Assembly (NCBI GenBank): GCA_032622095.1 | Contig: CP136061.1 | Span: 116,260,754-116,324,753 of the forward strand | Source: Siphonodentalium dalli | Lineage: Eukaryota > Mollusca > Scaphopoda > Gadilida > Siphonodentaliidae | Direction: 5' to 3' | DNA length: 64,000 nt | Part shown: positions 11,773-22,200 of the stretch, piece after piece | How the letters are laid out: each line of letters opens with the position of its first letter | How positions within the stretch are numbered: the first letter of the stretch is position 1 | Made by a program: the position numbers and the translations under genes | The notes under the pieces: generated by a model | Seen by the model: only the letters and a program-made list of their open reading frames with translations | The model's database searches: none | Told to the model about the DNA's origin: nothing

Positions 11773-11829
11773 TCAAATTCGATCTTAACATTTGAAAAGT
11801 GACCACAAAGAAAGTCGTGGTTGAAACAG
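11773..11829 (+). other. predicted non-coding 5' UTR exon of the homeobox gene
   Basis: Lies between the presumed start downstream of the TATA box and the donor CAG|GTAAGA. It has no ATG in a useful frame. It would splice to the acceptor TATTTTCAG at 13151-13159, eight bases ahead of the start codon. The left boundary is approximate. Confidence 0.5.
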
Positions 11830-12239
11830 GTAAGATTAATTGGATTTAATTACACAAAAATAAATATATATTGTATATAGAGTTTTACTTTCTAACTACG
11901 TATTCAATTGATTTCTATTTATCTAAAAATAAACAAATAATAACAAATTTATTTTGCTCAGTATTCCTATGCATTATTTATTCTGAATTGATTTCTGTTA
12001 AAATAATAATAGTATACCTACGTCCTACTACTATGCTGATCATTATCTCCTTCGTGACAACTGATTTAGGTACGAGTTTAGTCCAAGCGACTAAAAGACA
12101 CTATTAAAATTGTATTTTTGGGGGAGGTCAAGTGAATAATTTTGAATGGGGATTTCCATGGGGATTTCCATGAAAATCTCCGGAGCAAAAGTTGCAGAGT
12201 GCCACATACTACTGAGTGTGACTTACTTACTTATGCTTT

Positions 12240-12668
12240 TAGTGGACGCTGGCTCCTGTGGTTGCCACTATATCCACCTCACTTGTACTTGTACATGACA
12301 CGTCGACTAGAGAATTTTCTGATAGAGACATGTTGCATGTTTGAGAGATTGTCATATTAGTTTCCAATTCAGCCTTAAAGTTGTATTTCACCTCTTGCTT
12401 GTCCCAATGGTGATCCAGGTTGTTCTTGAATTGATTCATTTTCTATGAATATACAACTTTTTCAGGTAGATTATTCCACGTTTCCACTACTCTCTGGCTG
12501 AATGAATTTTTTTTGTATTGTAATTCGATCCCTCTAGATATAACTTGTAGTTGTGTCCTCTAGTTCGTTTGTCAGTATTTCTTGTTAATATGTCTGCAAC
12601 TTCCTGGTCGTACGTGTTAAATTTTTGTATAACACTCTATCATATCCCCTCTGTGTCTTCTATAGTGA
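12240..12668 (-). pseudogene. LINE reverse-transcriptase C-terminal remnant
   Basis: On the minus strand the broken translation reads RRHRGDMIECY, then FSQRVVETWNNLPEKVV, then NQFKNNLDHHWDKQE. This order (RGD-I-E, FSQR-V--WN-LP--VV, -FK--LD--W) is the well-known C-terminal end of non-LTR retrotransposon (CR1/L2/Jockey-like) ORF2. Several in-frame stops interrupt it, and the catalytic reverse-transcriptase region is absent. It is an old, dead insertion in intron 1 of the homeobox gene, in the opposite orientation. Confidence 0.75.
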
Positions 12669-13167
12669 AGTGGTATTGGAAACAACAGCTACTTATCTGG
12701 CGAGTCCGCTTGGTAAATTATACAATTTTGCAATCAATATATTTTTTTGAATTTTATTTTTTAAATTACATCACTTGACCTACATTTGAAAAATCAATAT
12801 AAAATACAAAAATAAATACACCAACATTATAATGGAATACATTATAATGTATACTGAATGGAATAATCCATTTGGTAAAGAAAGGGCCGGGTCCATGCTA
12901 ATTAAAAAGAAAAAACATTTTATTACTTTTTATTTAGATATTAGCGAATAAAATCATAATTATGTTTGTAACAAAAATGGTTACAATTTAGATAACCGCT
13001 AATTTGACATTGAACGCATTTCTCATAAACACATTTTTTCAAGGTAACAAAGCAAAACGCGAAGGTAATTTAGATTATCGCGGCCACTGGTCCATTCAGT
13101 CCATTGTCATTCCAAAAAATAAAACTGATTTCTATTTTTTGTTTTGCTTGTATTTTCAGAAGTAATA

Positions 13168-13242
13168 ATGGCATCGACAACAACCAAAGACACAAAGAAG
13201 TCAGTATCCGCAAAGAACAGGAACAGATATACCCCAATCCAG
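13168..13242 (+). CDS. homeobox gene coding exon 1
   Basis: ATG at 13168 follows an acceptor at 13159/13160. It encodes 25 residues (MASTTTKDTKKSV, then KNRNRYTPIQ), including the homeodomain N-terminal arm and the start of helix 1. The donor is CAG|GTTGGT, phase 0. Confidence 0.8.
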
Positions 13243-16200
13243 GTTGGTGAAATTAACATGAAAAATATTCCCATATCGAATTAAATGATTGTGAATGACT
13301 ATTATGTTAGAATGTGCATGCGTGAAGTTATCACATGCACATATTCTGCATCGCCCAGTTAGCCAGGCAGTTATCATGACCTTTCTATGGCCAAAACTTT
13401 GGATTAAAGATAATATGTTATGATCTCAGAAATGCGGAGTTTCTGTCTTCTATGTTTTAGCTGTCATCGTTTGTGTTAGTAAAGTGGAATAAAACAGAAA
13501 TTCGTAGTGTGACATATACAAATAAATCTCGATAAATATTATACTATATATACAACTTAAATACACATGTTTTATCAATGGTTTCTTTGGTTTATTGCAG
13601 AAAGAGAAACTTGAACTGGCCTTCGATAAGAGCCACTATCCAGACAGCGAAACCATGGAGGATCTGGCTGATGACTTCAACGTATCCGTCGAAAAAGTAT
13701 CCGTAAGTGTGTTATATAGGAGATATTATGTTATATCACACATTGCATTTACTATCATGTCAGCACAGTGCCAATCCATCGTTGAAATATCATATTTCAA
13801 TAGTCGGGAAGCAAAACATAACCTGAGAAAGTTGAAGTTGGGTGGACACTGTCATGTTAGTGGAAGTTGTAGAAGCTATTTGACTAAGATTTTTTAATTG
13901 TAATCAGTGTATGCTCTGAGATACTGCGCCATATTGACTGTAATATTTGTCATTGTTAGTTTCCATAAGTAATTGGAAACTGAATTTGGATTTGGGGGAA
14001 GGGGTGGCGATGTGAGTCATTCTCATTTCCATATGAATACTCTTAGTTTGAATATATTACTGAAAGGGTTATTTGAGTATATAACTATAATAAGTAAAAC
14101 AGCAACAATCGACTAAATTATTTGTGTTTCATTTTCAGATATGGTTTCAAAACAGACGAACCAAATTTAAGCGCCAATCGAAGTCTGGTCACATGACCTG
14201 GATGAGACAACAGTTTTTCTTGCACGACACAACGGCCTCATCAGTATCATCTACCTCGTCACTATCATCTACCTCGTCATCATCTACATCATCTAACACT
14301 GACGAGGATGAGCATGTTATCACCCCTCCTAAACCAGCCAAGAATGAACTTGTCAGACCATGGCTCAGCCCATGTCCAACAAAGAGGTATGGAACTTATT
14401 ATTTCATTGCATGTATACATTTTCCAATTAGGGACCTTTAAATATATGAATGGCCTTTGTGTTTGGCACTGCTGTTTAAAAGAAAATCACATTATAGTTA
14501 AAACCCCCATAAACAGAAAGATTATTAAAACAAACACAGATCATGTTCTTATACCAATCATAAATAGCATGGTATTGTGAAGATCGTACACAAGCCTTGA
14601 AATAGTGTGTCTGTCATTTGCAGGCTAGCATCACCAAATTCACCCTCTGGGGACCTCATTATGCTTACAACTCAGCATATTTCAAGGCTTGATCGTTCAG
14701 CTTGTTAGTAAATAAATAACATAATGTATGTAATGCTCTAATTAATCGACCTCTTAACCACAGCATAATTATGGGTAACTTTTCAGGATTTAGTCGGAAA
14801 TATGGCTTGTTGCCATTCATCGGAAAGCTCTCGCCGAGAGCTTTCCGATGAATGGCAACAAGCCATATTTCCGACTAAATCCTGAAAAGTTACCCATAAT
14901 TATGCTGTGGTTAAGAGGTCGATTCATTAGAGCATTACTGTATGTAATGTATATTATGGTACAGAGCGTAAAGAGTGTGCTATACACTCAACACTGGGGA
15001 GACCCCACTGGTGAACTTTGGTTAAAATTGACATGATATTGTTTACAACATACCGATATAGCGCTCGCTAATCCTTGTTACTCAAGATTTAAAGGTACTC
15101 AACCCGATAAAACTCCTCTCAATTACTATTTCAATGGCTTCGGGGGTCAAAAATATTTGATTCGAGTCGAGGAAGTCACCCATCAAAGCTCAGATTTGTT
15201 AGATATCGATTTTAGAAATCTATTAATTTTCATTATCGGGAATATTATCTGGCCCAGAACTCATTGAAACTTGCGCTAAAATTACCACTTGATTTTAGAG
15301 TTATCCATCCTTGTCTGTTTGAATAGATTTGGAGGACACATCCAGAGCAGATTACGGCAGTTAGTAGTACTGATCTCGAGTTTATAACAAATTTCAAAAA
15401 TCAATATCTAATAACTCTGAGCTTTGTTTGATGGGTTCCTCGACTCGAATCAAATATTTTTTACCCCCAAAGCCAAAGAAATAGTAATATAGGACCCTCC
15501 GATCGGATTGTTGTTGTTGGAATCTGTTGAGATGGGGACCCTGTTTACGGGTTGAGTACCTTTAAAGTTGAATGGATCACCATGAAAAACTCTCCCAAAA
15601 AAATCGCTACAGTGTTGAGTGTTTTGTTTATCGCACACTCTTTACATGCTGTATATAAACAATTGCTCGGTAAACACAAACTGAAAATGTGTTTTGTGGG
15701 GTAATATCGCATTCTTATTATCATTATACTATACTTTTAGTATATTCTTGAGGAAATTCATAATGGCCAAGACTTGAAATAGTGTCTGTCATTTGCGGAA
15801 TGAGGTCCACAGAGGGTGAATTTGGTGATGCTACCCCACATAGCGGGCTAGCATCACCAAATTCACCCTCTGGGGGACCTCATTCTGCTTACACCTCAGC
15901 AGAATGAGGTTCCCAGAGGGTGAATTTGGTGATGCTAGCCCGCTTTGCGGAGTAGCATAACTAAATTCACTATCTGGGGACCTCATTCTGCAAATGACAG
16001 ACACACTATTTCAAGGCTTCATAATGGCAACTTTTATTTCTAAATTATAACCTACAGTAATGCCCTAATTAATCGACTCCTTTAACAGCAGAATTATGGG
16101 TGTGGTTAAAGGAGTCGATTAATTAGGGCATTACTGTACAACCCATGCCATTAGGGACCTTTAATCTAATACTGAGTGAAGTTACCAGGCCTGAGTTTAG

Positions 16201-17029
16201 TGTGCCTGTCATTTACAGAATGAGGTCCCCAGAGGGTGAATTTAGTGATGCTATCCTGCATAGCGTGCCAGAATCACTAAATTCACCGTCTGGGGACCTC
16301 ATTCTGCTTAGTCCTCATCTTCTCTGGAAAGTTTCTTTATTATTCACATAGATTATATTTCTTTTTAGTTTAGTTTCTCTATATCCCCAAATTGGCAGAC
16401 AACACATTGCTTAATCAAGGTTCCCAATGGGTGTACTTCACAATATTCACAATTTGGCATAAAAAAACTAAATATCCAGTCCAACACACAATAACGATTA
16501 TTCATATTATGCCAGTGTTTTGAATATACAGCACATATTTTAACCATCCAAAAGTAGGAACACTTTTATAGGCAGGGAATCATGACGTCATGATGTTGTT
16601 TTGTCACGTCCCTAATCTAAGGTCATGTACTATTTGATGAGTATTTTGTCTGAACATTTTGTATCAATTGATAGGAATCATCATTCAAATGTATAGTTGG
16701 GTGAATCCATTCAGTCAAGAAATATTTCTCTACAATGTTTTTTTCAAATTTACAGGACACCATCCAGACCCTCATCAGTCTCCACGGCCAGAGCTTCAAC
16801 GCCTTCATATGGTCCATTCTTCAGTACGCCTCTGGGATTATCTACACCAGTCAGTCAGACGCTGGGCAGTCCCATACCATTTCCATATTTAGCATCAGCC
16901 ATGGACAACCCAACAATGAACTTCCCTCCATCTCCATGGAATCGGCCACACCACAGTGCTGCCACCTTGCGTTCTCCAATGGGTTATGCCCATTATCCAT
17001 TCGGACAAAGCTTGACATCAACCATGTGA
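13168..17029 (+). CDS. divergent paired-class (Q50) homeobox gene, 4 coding exons, 232 aa
   Basis: Predicted sequence-specific nuclear transcription factor. Coding exons 13168-13242, 13601-13702, 14139-14386 and 16756-17029 join in phases 0, 0 and 2. All borders are GT-AG. The homeodomain spans about residues 15-74, so it begins very near the N-terminus. It has R5, Y8 (usually F), L16, F20, W48, F49, Q50, N51 and R53, plus the paired-class-like stretch AFDKSHYPD in helix 1 and its loop. An intron between homeodomain positions 46 and 47 is common in paired-class genes; the second, between 12 and 13, is less usual. There is no paired domain. C-terminal to it come a Ser/Thr run, an acidic patch (TDEDEH) and a Ser/Pro-rich tail. 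I cannot assign it to a named family, and it may be a lineage-specific gene. A partial tandem paralogue lies at 403-667. Confidence 0.85.
13601..13702 (+). CDS. homeobox gene coding exon 2
   Basis: Acceptor TTTATTGCAG, 34 codons, donor TCC|GTAAGT, phase 0 at both ends. It encodes homeodomain helix 1 through the start of helix 3 (KEKLELAFDKSHYPDSE, then MEDLADDFNVSVEKVS). Confidence 0.9.
14139..14386 (+). CDS. homeobox gene coding exon 3
   Basis: Acceptor ATTTTCAG, then IWFQNRRTKFKRQSKSG: the recognition helix with W48, F49, Q50, N51 and R53. A Ser/Thr run (14240-14295) and the acidic TDEDEH follow. It ends AAGAG|GTATGG in phase 2. Confidence 0.92.
14592..14690. mobile_element. reduced family F palindromic MITE
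   Basis: Ends AAGCCTTGAAATAGTGTG and CATATTTCAAGGCTT are complementary. Only half of the internal hairpin (ATCACCAAATTCACCCTCTG) is left. Confidence 0.65.
14731..14937. mobile_element. family E palindrome, 207 bp, near-perfect arms
   Basis: Starts TAATGCTCTAATTAATCGAC and returns as its complement, with about 103-base arms meeting at CTCTCGCCGAGAG near 14834. I find a single arm mismatch (TTAATTAG against TTCATTAG). Related hairpins are at 16053-16138 and 20070-20240, sharing GCAGAATTATGGGT and the outer TACAGTAATGC. Confidence 0.85.
15093..15561. mobile_element. TTAA-flanked MITE, family K copy 2 (469 bp, inverted)
   Basis: Bounded by TTAA at 15089-15092 and 15562-15565. Ends are AGGTACTCAACCCG and GGGTTGAGTACCT. 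It is inverted relative to the copy at 7288-7756 and the same length. Internal sequences such as GGCTTCGGGGGTCAAAAATA correspond. Confidence 0.87.
15779..16019. mobile_element. family F double-hairpin MITE
   Basis: Two adjacent hairpins (about 15799-15886 and 15899-15992), each beginning near GAATGAGGT and ending CCTCATTCTG. They are enclosed by a larger inverted repeat (AAGACTTGAAATAGTGTCTG against its complement ending TTTCAAGGCTT). It has the same architecture as 63515-63766. Confidence 0.8.
16053..16138. mobile_element. family E palindrome, short copy
   Basis: TACAGTAATGCCCTAATTAA and CGACTCCTTTAACA mirror the right side ending AGGGCATTACTGTA. The inner CAGGATTTAGTCGG section present at 14731 and 20070 is missing. 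Confidence 0.75.
16190..16470. mobile_element. family F MITE fragment
   Basis: CTGAGTTTAGTGTGCCTGTC leads into a hairpin (about 16217-16309, AGAATGAGGTCCCCAGAGGG and complement). The internal part continues as in 6790-6960, inverted: TTAGTTTCTCTATATCCCCA and GGTGTACTTCACAATATTC. Confidence 0.65.
16756..17029 (+). CDS. homeobox gene coding exon 4 (terminal)
   Basis: Acceptor AATTTACAG. The first base completes the split Arg codon (AG|G). It encodes TPSRPSSVSTARASTPSYG, a Ser/Pro-rich middle (STPLGLSTPV, FPPSPWN) and ends GQSLTSTM with TGA at 17027-17029. It is nearly collinear with 403-667. Conservation of this tail between paralogues suggests a function, perhaps a transactivation or interaction region; that is inference. 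Confidence 0.88.
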
Positions 17030-17258
17030 GAATTGACATTCTGCGAATTTCTGAGTGACATAATTATGCTCATCTCTCAATACTTGTTTTTTTGTTTGTT
17101 TATTACTGATGTTGTTGATTTCTTGATTTTTTGTTATTCTACTTTAATGTTATTTCTTAATTTTGCCATTGTAAAATATATTGTATATAGAAACTATTGT
17201 ATATAGAAACTATTGTATAAAGCAACGATTGTAGTAATAGCCATATAGTAAGATTGTG

Positions 17259-17264
17259 AATAAA
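17259..17264 (+). promoter_or_regulatory. AATAAA poly(A) signal of the homeobox gene
   Basis: AATAAA 230 bases after the TGA stop, in the same context as the signal at 908 after the first copy. A second AATAAA lies about 25 bases further on. Confidence 0.65.
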
Positions 17265-17358
17265 ATTATATCTAATTTATAGAATAAATATTTGTGTCTT
17301 AGATACCCTCTATATGATTTGGTTGGTAATCACATGATACAATATTATCCATTCTTAA

Positions 17359-17996
17359 AGGGGTACTGTACCCCAATTTCAATAAATTCCCAGTGACAAT
17401 AGCGATCTAATATGAATATTATATTATAAAATAACTAATTTGAGTCGACGATGTCTACTGAAAACGTTCCGGTTAACAGGCTATCGTAAAGTAAAATTGA
17501 ATTATTTAATATAAATTCATTTATGGCTGGAGTCATAAAATGGAGAATTATGCCATTACGAGTTACCGTTCTTGAAATCGTATATGTTGCGTGTCTTTTA
17601 TCGACGGCCATTCGCGAACATTATTGAGTTGCAAACAAAACATGTTACCTGCAAAAGAAGGCCCGTTATAACCGATTCGAGGAAAAAGGAGAAAGAAACA
17701 AGAGTCATAAAGCGTCAAGTATTTTATAGGGAGTGAGATTGTTCGATGGAAGAGATTGAATGCATCAATCGAAGCTGTGAGCAATGAACTTCCGGTTCTT
17801 CCTGCAACCTGCTTCTTCTCCGGTGAAGGTAAAAAAAATGGCGCGTAGTTTGAAATCGTAATATTTTTGTTTCCAAGATCAATATTTTCCTCGCTAAATT
17901 AGGTTTATACGAAACTTGTATAACACGAACACAACTTGAAAGTTATTTCAATGGGAGTAAATAAAAAAATCGCCTATCTTAGTGTACAGTACCCCT
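17359..17996. mobile_element. TTAA-flanked MITE, family N (638 bp)
   Basis: Starts AGGGGTACTGTACCCCAATT and ends GTACAGTACCCCT, bordered by TTAA at 17355-17358 and 17997-18000. The first 16 bases are themselves a palindrome. No transposase frame. It shares its right TTAA with the neighbouring element at 18001. Confidence 0.8.
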
Positions 17997-18000
17997 TTAA

Positions 18001-18222
18001 CCCTTTCTATACTGAATGGATTCTCCCATTCAGTTATGAAAGTGTACATTGGAATGGTCCATTATGCATTTGTAGGAATGTTCGGGTACAGATAATGCAA
18101 GAGCAGATTGATTCATATTCATTGGTTGGATTATTTTCAGATAATAATTTCAACCTGTCATTTGTTTAACTTATTATCTGAACATTTCCCAAGGTAACTA
18201 CTCAATGAGTATAGACAGGGGG
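18001..18222. mobile_element. piggyBac-like MITE, family P copy 1
   Basis: TTAA|CCCTTTCTATACTGAATGG at the left. Inside are ACATTGGAATGGTCCATTAT and a TTATTATCTGAACATTTCCC block. The right end is decayed (CAATGAGTATAGACAGGGG, where other copies read AGTATAGAAAGGG|TTAA). TTAA duplication plus CCCTTT ends resemble piggyBac termini. Confidence 0.7.
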
Positions 18223-18320
18223 ACTCAATGCCTTCAAAGTGGGTTCACACGGGATATCAACTGTAAAACAACTATTACCAACAAGTACATGAACAAATAA
18301 TTTGACATATTTTCATTATT

Positions 18321-19675
18321 AACAAGAGCATCGCTAGGGCGTGGCAAAATACGCCCTTTAGCCATTTCGAATTGTAATACTGCAAAATAAAATAATACTT
18401 TGAGCTTACATTTGAAGAAAATCTGATATACCCCTAATTTCAATGCCAAATGCGGTCAAATTCTAAGTAAAAAAATGCCGTAACTCATGTAAAAATAATT
18501 AGACAAAACCTATATTCGAACTTGGCCTGTAGTTTTAGCTGGGAAATATAGTACCAGCTTTGGTTCAGATCAAATATTAAAAACTGGAGTTATCGGTCGG
18601 AAACTGAAATGTTATGAAGTTGGTCAAATTCTAAGTCGAAAATGGGCCATAACTCATGTAAAAATAACTGGACGGAACCCGTATTCGAACTTGGTCTGTA
18701 TCTTTAGCTGGGAAATACACATACCAAATTTGGTTCCGATAAAATAATCCAAACTTGAGTTATCGGTCGGAAACCAAAAATGTTAACAGACGGTCAAATT
18801 CTAAGTAGAATAAAAGGTCGGTAGACCTCATGTCCGCCTCTAAGTGTCGGCTTGATACGACCGTTGTTTGCGCATAAAATCCTGTCTTTAATGCTAGTAA
18901 ACCTACATACCAAATTTAATTTCATTCAGTACACATTTACTAAAGTCATCATCCGGAAACCTCAAATTGGCAAAAATTCTAAGTCAAAAAGGGACATAAC
19001 TCTGGTGAAAATTGGCGGGCGGAACCCGAATTCGAACTTGACCTGTGTTTTGCTGGGAGAAAGACACATACCAACTTTGGTTCAGATCATATAATCCAAA
19101 CTGGAGTTATCGGTCGGAAACCAAAAATGTTAACAGACGGTCAAATTCTAAGTCGAAAAAGGGCCGTAACTCATGTAAAAATAATTGGACGGAACCCATA
19201 TTCGAACTTGGCCTGTATCTTTAGCTGGGAAATATACAGACCAACTTTGGTTCAGATCAAATAATCCAAACTGGAGTTATCGGTCGGAAACCAAAAATGT
19301 TAACAGTCAGTCAAATTCTAAGTCGAAAAAGGGGCATAACTCTGGTGAAAATTGGCGGACGGAACCAGAATTCGAACTTGACCTGTCTTTTCTGCTAGTA
19401 AACCCACATACCAAATTTAATTTAATTTGGTTCACTCTAACTAAAGTTATCATCCGGAAACCTCGGACGCACGCACACACAGGCTGATTATAATAGTCCT
19501 CCGAACCCGTTGGGTCGGCGGACAAAAAGGGCCGTAACTCATGTAAAAATAATTGGACGGAACCCATATTCGAACTGGAGTTATCAATCGGAAACCAAAA
19601 ATGTGGACGGCACGACAGACAGACGGACGGACAGACTGATTACATAATACGACCTTTTTCAAAAAAGGGCGTATA
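18321..19675. mobile_element. microsatellite-tailed repeat, family B copy 1
   Basis: Starts AACAAGAGCATCGCTAGGGC and AATACGCCCTTTAGCC. The body is tandem units of about 165 bp (GGTCAAATTCTAAGTCGAAA, CATAACTCATGTAAAAATA, TTTAGCTGGGAAATA, GGAGTTATCGGTCGGAAACC). It ends in a GACGGACGGACAGAC run followed by AAAAAGGGCGTATAAAA, complementary to the start. A related element (about 18812-19524) is inserted inside. Confidence 0.7.
18812..19524. mobile_element. inner microsatellite-tailed element, family C copy 1
   Basis: Begins AAAAGGTCGGTAGACCTCAT, GTCCGCC and closes ATAGTCCTCCGAACCCGTTG, GGTCGGCGGAC. It interrupts a family B unit. A second member lies at 48694-49475 at a different position within the other B copy, so C moved independently. 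No coding frame. Confidence 0.55.
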
Positions 19676-19689
19676 AAAACTCTCCAATA

Positions 19690-20031
19690 AGGAGATTTCG
19701 CATGTTAAAACAATTGCTATGTAAACATTACTGTTACAATGAAATTACCCAGATGTGCCAGATTGATTGTATTGTTTTATTACATAGTTATAAGCGATAA
19801 TAAGTTTAATTAATGTTTATTTGTGACAAAATTACACAATAAAAAGTAACTACATGTACTATTGTTCTTTAGCTAAACAACCACACATTTTCAGACCAGA
19901 AAATATTCGAAATATAATCAATATTAATCAATAGAAGCATTCCGGACATGGGTCTTCGATTCATATCTAATAATTTATACCCTGGTAACTATATAACACA
20001 TGTTTAAAATGAGATAGACCATCTTTAATAT
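19690..20031. mobile_element. family A MITE, right half
   Basis: TAGTTATAAGCGATAATAAG, AACAATATTAATC-like text, TTCCGGACATGGGTCTTCGA and AAATGAGATAGACCATCTTT match the right part of the 5155-5676 element. The left terminus is not found. Confidence 0.6.
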
Positions 20032-20069
20032 ATCACAGGTTTCAATATGCTAAATTTTGTTACTGTATC

Positions 20070-20240
20070 TACAGTAATGCTCTAAGTAAACGACTCCTTA
20101 ACCACAGCAGAATTATGGGTAATAATTTTTCAGGATTTAGTCGGAAATATGGCTTATACGCCATATTTCCGACTAAATTCTGAAAAATTACCCATAATTC
20201 TGCTGTGGTTAAGGAGTCGATTACTTAGAGCATTACTGTA
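20070..20240. mobile_element. family E palindrome copy 3 (171 bp)
   Basis: TACAGTAATGCTCTAAGTAA with full complement at the right (TTACTTAGAGCATTACTGTA). The arms meet at GGCTTATACGCC. Only a few arm mismatches. Confidence 0.8.
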
Positions 20241-20310
20241 TTTCTCCATGTTCTTCTTAGTGATGATGTTTTGCATATTTACCCACTGCGAGTGCTGAGG
20301 GTCCCTTTAA

Positions 20311-20832
20311 AGATTGATTAACTCTTTAAATAACAAATTTTAGACAATCTCCTGGTTATGAAATAATACGTAAGAGTTGGAAATCCCTGCCAGAAAGGAT
20401 TCTATCAATTAACATTGATTTTATATAACTATTTTTTATTCAATTAATGGAATACTTCTTTGTTCTATAAATAGAACTTTTAGATAGAGGCCTCCAGCAT
20501 GGTGCTCTGAACAAATGTAAACCGCAAAATGTCTCTGATTGATTGTAACTACTGTAATGTTAAGTGCGAATCAAGTAGATAAGACATAGATTATATCAAA
20601 TGCTTCAATGATTAAAATTTCTGAAAATACCTACAAAATGCAAATAAATAAAGATGATCGTGAATATCAGGGACTATGATTGAATGGCACAGAGTTATTT
20701 TAAATGGAAAAAATCCAAATAAGATCAATATTAATTGATAGACACATTTCCATACAGGGGTCTTCGATTCGTATTTATTATTTCATACACAGGAAACTAC
20801 ATAGATAATGTTGCGGAAGAGATAATCCACCT
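20311..20832. mobile_element. TTAA-flanked MITE, family A copy (522 bp)
   Basis: Left AGATTGATTAACTCTTT after TTAA (20307-20310); right GAAGAGATAATCCACCT before TTAA (20833-20836). Internally diverged from 5155-5676 but of equal length, with the TTCTATCAATTAACATTGAT and CAATATTAATTGATAGACAC blocks in place. Confidence 0.75.
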
Positions 20833-20836
20833 TTAA

Positions 20837-22200
20837 ATGATATCCTATAAGGTTTCTATTTTACTAGAACAGTTTCAGTAAAATTAAAATTTAATAAATA
20901 AAACAAACAGCACAGTAACAATATAATTAGCACCAAAACAGCACCAAGCATGAGATCATGAAAACCTATATCCATAGGCCAAATCAATTAAAATACTGTG
21001 TTCTCATCAAGATTTTTATTCGCAAATTCACCCCAATTCCCCCCCCCCCCCCCCCCCCCAAGAGTCAAAACCTCAATTTATCACATAAATAGCCCCTAAA
21101 TTTACCAGCCTCATACTTTTAGTAAGACACACGTGTATTATCAGCACAGGAAGTGATGTAAAAGCGTAGCGCAATGAGGTCGATGTCAATGCCAGAACTT
21201 TATTATTTATGTTAGTTAGAATATAATTATGATATTTGATTTGTGTTTGGTTATTTAGTGTTGACAGTGAGATAAACTTGGATGATAAGGGTGGTTGAAT
21301 AATTCTGTCAACATGAAAGACATGTCTAGAATGTCAAAATATTTTTTCTTGAATGTGTCTTTTTGGTTGTGATAAGTAAATCAATAATAATTGATTAAAC
21401 CCCAGCTGCTTCAAGATCGTTTTCCTTGCTAAAATGTGATTTATGTGATAGGATCTCAATTTCATCGCAATAATATACAAAATTTATTAACCTCGTCCAC
21501 TAAATTTGATTTGCGACTCATTAGAGATCCTCTATTTCTCATTTATCCAGAAGTAGAAATTCAGAGAGGTTTCTGTTAAACAACTCAGATACTGGAATTG
21601 ATACGCTATATAGATTGCTTGGAAAATAGTAGTATTTTCATGTATAGTTTTTGCTATAACAATACATGCCTTGACCTCGTAAGCCAGTGCATTCTCTTGT
21701 ATATGCGAGGCTCCCTATGAGAGACTCGCATATGTAAGAGAATGCACAGGCACAGGACCATTAATGCTGCATCAGCGCAACTCCCATCACGAAACGGTTA
21801 ATTTTCAGATTCTTTTCCACTGAGGTTTAGTAATTATCTCATGTAGTTTAATGTAGAAAAATTAATGTAGAAAAATGTTGCCTATGACTGAACAAAACAT
21901 GTAGATACCCTTTATTCCAACCCAAAAGATCATTCATATTGAGATACCGAGATCCATAGTTGGCATAGATGAAATTTCACAGCATAACGAGAGGCCGATC
22001 ACGATCGGCAGATGTTTAACCCTTACCTTGGCGATACTGATTAGCTATTTTAATAGATTCTTACACCAACCTTTTCATGAGTGCAAAAAAATCAACAATT
22101 CACACCTTACTATTGAGGTCACAAGTGGAATCAGACTTACTGGGCACCTTGCTCACATATGCACAATAGGAACATGGATATGGCAATCAATTTCAACCAG
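20837..22200. other. intergenic between homeobox gene and VEZT 3' end
   Basis: No gene recognised. A C-homopolymer of about 20 lies at 21040-21059. A family G hairpin with CCAGTGCATTCTCTTGTATA occupies about 21664-21797 and ends before TTAA at 21798. Confidence 0.5.

Larger units (their letters stand above)
14387..16755 (+). other. homeobox intron 3, packed with hairpin MITEs
   Basis: In order: family F hairpin 14592-14690, near-perfect palindrome 14731-14937, family K MITE 15093-15561, double-hairpin F element 15779-16019, E-family hairpin 16053-16138 and F hairpin 16215-16310. The last 100 bases before exon 4 match the intron upstream of the first paralogue's exon. Confidence 0.75.

Noticed and set aside
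16697-16755. In-frame extension upstream of the last homeobox exon (MGESIQSRNIS)
   Set aside because: It is intron. The acceptor AG at 16755 and phase match exon 3, and the same text precedes the first paralogue's exon.
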